Assembly: GCA_937926325.1 (NCBI GenBank)
Contig: CALAZQ010000434.1
Span: 1-10,779 of the forward strand
Reading direction: 5' to 3'
Origin: an uncultured Planctomycetaceae bacterium
Lineage (GTDB): Bacteria > Planctomycetota > Planctomycetia > Pirellulales > UBA1268
Length of the DNA: 10,779 bases
The notes under the pieces were generated by a model. The model did no database searches. It saw only the letters and a program-made list of their open reading frames with translations, and had not been told where the DNA came from. Positions within the stretch are counted from its first letter, which is position 1. The number at the start of each line of letters is the position of its first letter. Positions 8,345-10,779 of the stretch are shown one piece after another. The position numbers and the translations under genes were made by a program.

Positions 8345-8361
8345 TGCTGCTTTTCTCCCGC

Positions 8362-8412
8362 GGCCTCAGTCTCAAAGGTTGTGATCAGACGATCCACCGC
8401 CGGTTTGAGGCC
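8362..8412 (-). other. Hairpin in the fabD-fabG gap
   Basis: GGCCTCA (8406-8412) is perfectly complementary to TGAGGCC (8362-8368), closing a 37-base loop that has its own weak inner stem (GTGGATC/GATCAC). An alternative register pairs CTCAAA (8404-8409) with TTTGAG (8371-8376). There is no U-run. The 110-base gap otherwise shows no gene and no convincing promoter. Confidence 0.35.
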
Positions 8413-8454
8413 TTGCCGGGCGAGAATCATCTGCTGGACGCCTCGCCGCCGCCT

Positions 8455-9378
8455 TCAGCCGTCGAGGACTCCATGACAGGGTCGCTTTCGGTCGATCCGC
8501 TTGAGCAGCCCACGAAGGACCCGTCCTGGGCCAACTTCCCACAGTTGGGCAACCCCCGTCGAGAGCAGATGTTCCATCGACGCCTGCCACTCGACTACGC
8601 CGCAGACCTGCCGGGCGAGCAGGCCACGAATTTCTTGGGGGTCGGTATGCGGCCGGGCGTCGACATTACTGACGACCGGCAGCTGCGGTGGCCGCAGTTC
8701 CACTTCCGCCAGCACGGCGGCGAGCTGCTCGCGGGCCGGCTCCATCAGCGACGTGTGAAAGGCCCCCGCCACATCGAGCGGCACACATTTCATCGCGCCG
8801 GCGGCGGCCGCGGCAGCAGGCACCCGCTCGCAGGCCTCGCGGCTGCCGGAGACAACGATGTTGCCCGGGCAGAGGACGTTGGCCACCTCGAGCACACCAC
8901 TGCCGCGGGCTTCGTCGCAGACGGCCGCAACCTGATTTCGTTCCAGCCCGAGCACCGCCACCATGCCCCCGGGGTTGGCGTCGGCACAGTCCTGCATCGC
9001 CCGGCCGCGGACATCGACCACGCGAACCGCTGATTCCAGGTCGAGCCCACCGGCGTGAACCAAGGCGGTGTATTCGCCCAGCGACAGGCCGGCGGTGGCC
9101 GGCTGGCTGCCCCGTTTCAGGGGGCTGTCGGGACGGGACCGTAACAGTTCGAGCATCGCCAGACTCGTGACGAGAATCGCCGGCTGGCTGACCGCGGTGG
9201 AACTCAGCCGCTCCACCGGACCGTGGCGGCAGATCTCCAGCAGGTCATAGCCGAGCACCGCCGCCGCCCGCTCGAAGATCGCCAGGGCAGCTGGGTGTTC
9301 TTCACACCAATCGTCAGCCATGCCGACGAACTGGGCGCCCTGGCCCGGAAAAAGCACCGCGAACGACTCGTCCGCCAA
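8455..9378 (-). CDS. fabD: Malonyl-CoA:ACP transacylase
   Basis: Transfers malonyl from CoA to ACP. 307 residues. FPGQGAQ is at 10-16 (oxyanion Gln13). The nucleophile elbow reads GLSLGEYTAL with Ser99; many FabD have His before the Ser, here Leu. The carboxylate-binding Arg is Arg124 (VRGRAMQ). The catalytic His is His208 (GAFHTSLM), and VGPGRVL lies near the C-terminus. The start is TTG at 9376-9378, supported by GAGGAA (9386-9391), which overlaps the last codons of rpmF at good spacing, and by homology beginning at once. Only four bases separate it from the rpmF stop, so the two are probably translationally coupled. Confidence 0.95.
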   Translation of the reverse strand: MADESFAVLFPGQGAQFVGMADDWCEEHPAALAIFERAAAVLGYDLLEICRHGPVERLSSTAVSQPAILVTSLAMLELLRSRPDSPLKRGSQPATAGLSLGEYTALVHAGGLDLESAVRVVDVRGRAMQDCADANPGGMVAVLGLERNQVAAVCDEARGSGVLEVANVLCPGNIVVSGSREACERVPAAAAAAGAMKCVPLDVAGAFHTSLMEPAREQLAAVLAEVELRPPQLPVVSNVDARPHTDPQEIRGLLARQVCGVVEWQASMEHLLSTGVAQLWEVGPGRVLRGLLKRIDRKRPCHGVLDG

Positions 9379-9382
9379 GAGA

Positions 9383-9562
9383 CTATTCCTCGGTCTTGAC
9401 TACCGGGCGGCCCATGTAGTGGCCGCAGTTCTCGCAGACCCGATGGGTCGGCACCGACTTGCCGCAGGTCGAACAGAAGGTCAACTGCCGCGGCGTCAGG
9501 AAGTCATGCGCCCGGCGGGAGCCGGTCTTCCGGTTGGATTGTCGTCGCTTTGGGACGGCCAT
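9383..9562 (-). CDS. rpmF: 50S ribosomal protein bL32
   Basis: Small zinc-ribbon protein of the large ribosomal subunit. 59 residues starting MAVPKRRQSNRKTGSRR. Two CxxC pairs bind zinc: Cys30/Cys33 (FCSTCGK) and Cys43/Cys46 (VCENCGHYMGR). ATG is at 9560-9562, TAG at 9383-9385. rpmF next to fatty-acid genes is a widespread arrangement (commonly rpmF-plsX-fabH-fabD); here plsX and fabH are not between rpmF and fabD. Its tail carries the fabD ribosome binding site. Confidence 0.96.
   Translation of the reverse strand: MAVPKRRQSNRKTGSRRAHDFLTPRQLTFCSTCGKSVPTHRVCENCGHYMGRPVVKTEE
9386..9391 (-). promoter_or_regulatory. Ribosome binding site of fabD inside rpmF
   Basis: GAGGAA forms the last two sense codons of rpmF and lies seven bases before the TTG start of fabD. 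It supports the rare start codon and coupling to rpmF translation. Confidence 0.6.
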
Positions 9563-9596
9563 GGGTCACTATCTCTGCGGGTCCACCAAAACCCAG

Positions 9597-9625
9597 AAAC
9601 TACGTGACCGCCTTCGCCTCGTCAA
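9597..9625 (-). promoter_or_regulatory. Candidate promoter for rpmF-fabD
   Basis: TTGACG (9620-9625) and TAGTTT (9597-9602) on the minus strand are separated by exactly 17 bases, in the 73-base gap between ruvB and rpmF. Transcription would start near 9590, leaving a leader of about 28 bases. It would drive rpmF-fabD and possibly fabG. Confidence 0.5.
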
Positions 9626-9635
9626 GCACCGCCGC

Positions 9636-10658
9636 CTAAAACAGCGTGCCCTGAGGCTGCGGAGGGGCCACGCCGCCGAGATGCTCTTCGCCCCGGTCGG
9701 TCAACCGCCGCCCTCGCGGGGTGCGGATGATCAGCTCATACCGCAGCAGAAACGGCTCCACGTCGTCCTCGAGCGTGTCAACAGCCGTGCTCATGGTGTG
9801 GGCGATCGCTTCGATCCCGGCTGGACCGCCACCGAAGACCCGCTTGAGCGTTTCCAGATACCGCCGGTCGAAACCGTCGAGCCCCAACTCGTCGATGCCC
9901 TGCATCTCGAGGGCGGTGCGGGCGATCGCCAGATCGACCCGGCCCGCCTCCCGGCTGGTCGAGTAGTCCCGCACCCAGCGGAGGCGGTTATTGGCCAGCC
10001 GGGGGGTGCCCCGGCTGCGGCCGGCGATCTCCCGGGCGGTGGTCTCATCCATCGGCATGTCGAGCTTGCCGGCCGAGCGGATGACGATGCTGGCCAGTTC
10101 CGACACGGTGTAGTAGTCGAGATGCTCGCGGATCACAAAGCGATCGCGCAGCGGCGCCGAAATCAGCCCAGCCCGCGTCGTCGCCCCCACCAGCGTGAAG
10201 GGCTGCAGCGGCATGTTGATCGTCCGGGCGCTCATCCCTTCGCCCAGCGTGATGTCGATACGGAAGTCCTCCATCGCCGGATAGAGAAACTCTTCAACGG
10301 CAATCGGCAGCCGATGGATCTCATCGACGAACAGCACCGACCCGGCCGCTGCATTGGTCAGATAGGGCAGCAGATCCTTCGGCGCGGCCAGGGCCGCACC
10401 ACTGGCGATCTGCAGGCTGGTGCCGAGTTCGTGGGGAATACAGGTGGCAAAGGTCGTCTTGCCGAGCCCGGGAGGACCATCGAGCAGAATGTGACCGAGC
10501 GGCTCTGACCGCTTCCGGGCGGCATCGATGGCAATCGAGAGCCGTTCGTGGACATCCCGCTGACCGATCATCTCGCCCAGCCGCTGCGGTCGCAGCACAC
10601 GATCCTCCGGCTGCTGATCCTCCAGCGGCTCGATCGACGGCTCACGAAATTCACTCAC
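9636..10658 (-). CDS. ruvB: Holliday junction branch-migration helicase RuvB
   Basis: AAA+ ATPase that, with RuvA, drives Holliday-junction migration during recombination repair. 340 residues. Walker A GPPGLGKT is at 61-68, Walker B VDEIHRL at 111-117 and sensor 1 GATTRAG at 158-164. The arginine finger is Arg171 in LRDRF and sensor 2 is Arg220 in RGTPR. The winged-helix domain ends with RTPRGRRLT (312-320). After sensor 2 it reads ANNRLRWVRDY where E. coli has ANRLLRRVRD. The start is GTG at 10656-10658 with GGAGG (10668-10672) nine bases upstream. ruvA and ruvC are not next to it. It may be a separate transcription unit from rpmF-fab, given the promoter in the gap. Confidence 0.96.
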   Translation of the reverse strand: MSEFREPSIEPLEDQQPEDRVLRPQRLGEMIGQRDVHERLSIAIDAARKRSEPLGHILLDGPPGLGKTTFATCIPHELGTSLQIASGAALAAPKDLLPYLTNAAAGSVLFVDEIHRLPIAVEEFLYPAMEDFRIDITLGEGMSARTINMPLQPFTLVGATTRAGLISAPLRDRFVIREHLDYYTVSELASIVIRSAGKLDMPMDETTAREIAGRSRGTPRLANNRLRWVRDYSTSREAGRVDLAIARTALEMQGIDELGLDGFDRRYLETLKRVFGGGPAGIEAIAHTMSTAVDTLEDDVEPFLLRYELIIRTPRGRRLTDRGEEHLGGVAPPQPQGTLF

Positions 10659-10667
10659 GGCGACTCG

Positions 10668-10672
10668 CCTCC
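10668..10672 (-). promoter_or_regulatory. Ribosome binding site of ruvB
   Basis: Consensus GGAGG nine bases before the GTG start codon of ruvB. Confidence 0.75.
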
Positions 10673-10713
10673 AGGAATCCCATCACTGTAGCAACTGCCA
10701 CGGACAGGCAGGC

Positions 10714-10741
10714 GATTTAAACACTGGGGGAGCATTCTCAA
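10714..10741 (-). promoter_or_regulatory. Weak candidate promoter for ruvB
   Basis: TTGAGA (10736-10741) and TAAATC (10714-10719) on the minus strand with a 16-base spacer, about 55 bases before the ruvB start in one of the few AT-richer patches here. The boxes match consensus only in part. I see no gene in the remainder up to the right edge. Confidence 0.35.
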
Positions 10742-10779
10742 ACGTACCGCGGGTCCGGTCGCTTCCGCTCCCGGCTTCC

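Noticed and set aside
1..10779. Defence system, mobile element, CRISPR or integrated element
   Set aside because: All genes are core functions on one strand in recognisable orders, with no transposase, integrase, tRNA, repeat array or shift in base composition visible.

Overview
The window is GC-rich and almost fully coding, and every gene I can support lies on the minus strand, so genes are read from the right edge to the left. The organism looks like a planctomycete, probably of the Pirellulales/Planctomycetales type. The evidence is the IF-2 N-terminus (a domain starting [18 protein letters not shown] ahead of a long Pro/Arg/Gly-rich linker), the NusA start ([20 protein letters not shown]), the RuvB variant motif ANNRLRWVRDY, and a second, degenerate ketosynthase beside FabF. 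This assignment comes from remembered family features, not from a search. I see no mobile element, CRISPR array, rRNA or tRNA.

Layout in the direction of transcription: (1) ruvB, the Holliday-junction branch-migration motor (10658-9636). (2) rpmF, ribosomal protein bL32 (9562-9383), four bases ahead of fabD. (3) A fatty-acid synthesis block: fabD (9378-8455), fabG (8344-7571), acpP (7383-7147), fabF (7039-5798) and a FabF-like protein lacking all the catalytic residues (5760-4423). (4) A 277-base gap holding a good sigma70-type promoter and a possibly structured leader. (5) nusA (4145-2766) and infB (2654 to beyond the left edge), the transcription/translation factor pair.

FabD loads malonyl onto ACP, FabF condenses it with the growing acyl chain, and FabG reduces the 3-keto product. 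plsX, fabH, fabZ and fabI are absent from the window, as is rimP, which often precedes nusA. Candidate promoters lie ahead of rpmF-fabD, acpP and nusA, with a weaker one ahead of ruvB. The intergenic gaps in the fab block and between nusA and infB contain GC-rich hairpins without U-tracts. These look more like mRNA processing or stability elements than intrinsic terminators.

The most interesting item is the ketosynthase pseudo-enzyme next to FabF. Aligned without gaps to its neighbour it has Glu for the active-site Cys, Gln and Asn for the two His, and no GFGG gating loop. The FabF/pseudo-KS pair resembles the KS-alpha/KS-beta (chain-length factor) pairs of type II polyketide and aryl-polyene synthases, yet sits in what otherwise looks like a housekeeping fatty-acid operon. 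Second in interest are two promoters (acpP and nusA) that share sequence beyond the -35/-10 boxes, and the repeat-containing nusA leader.
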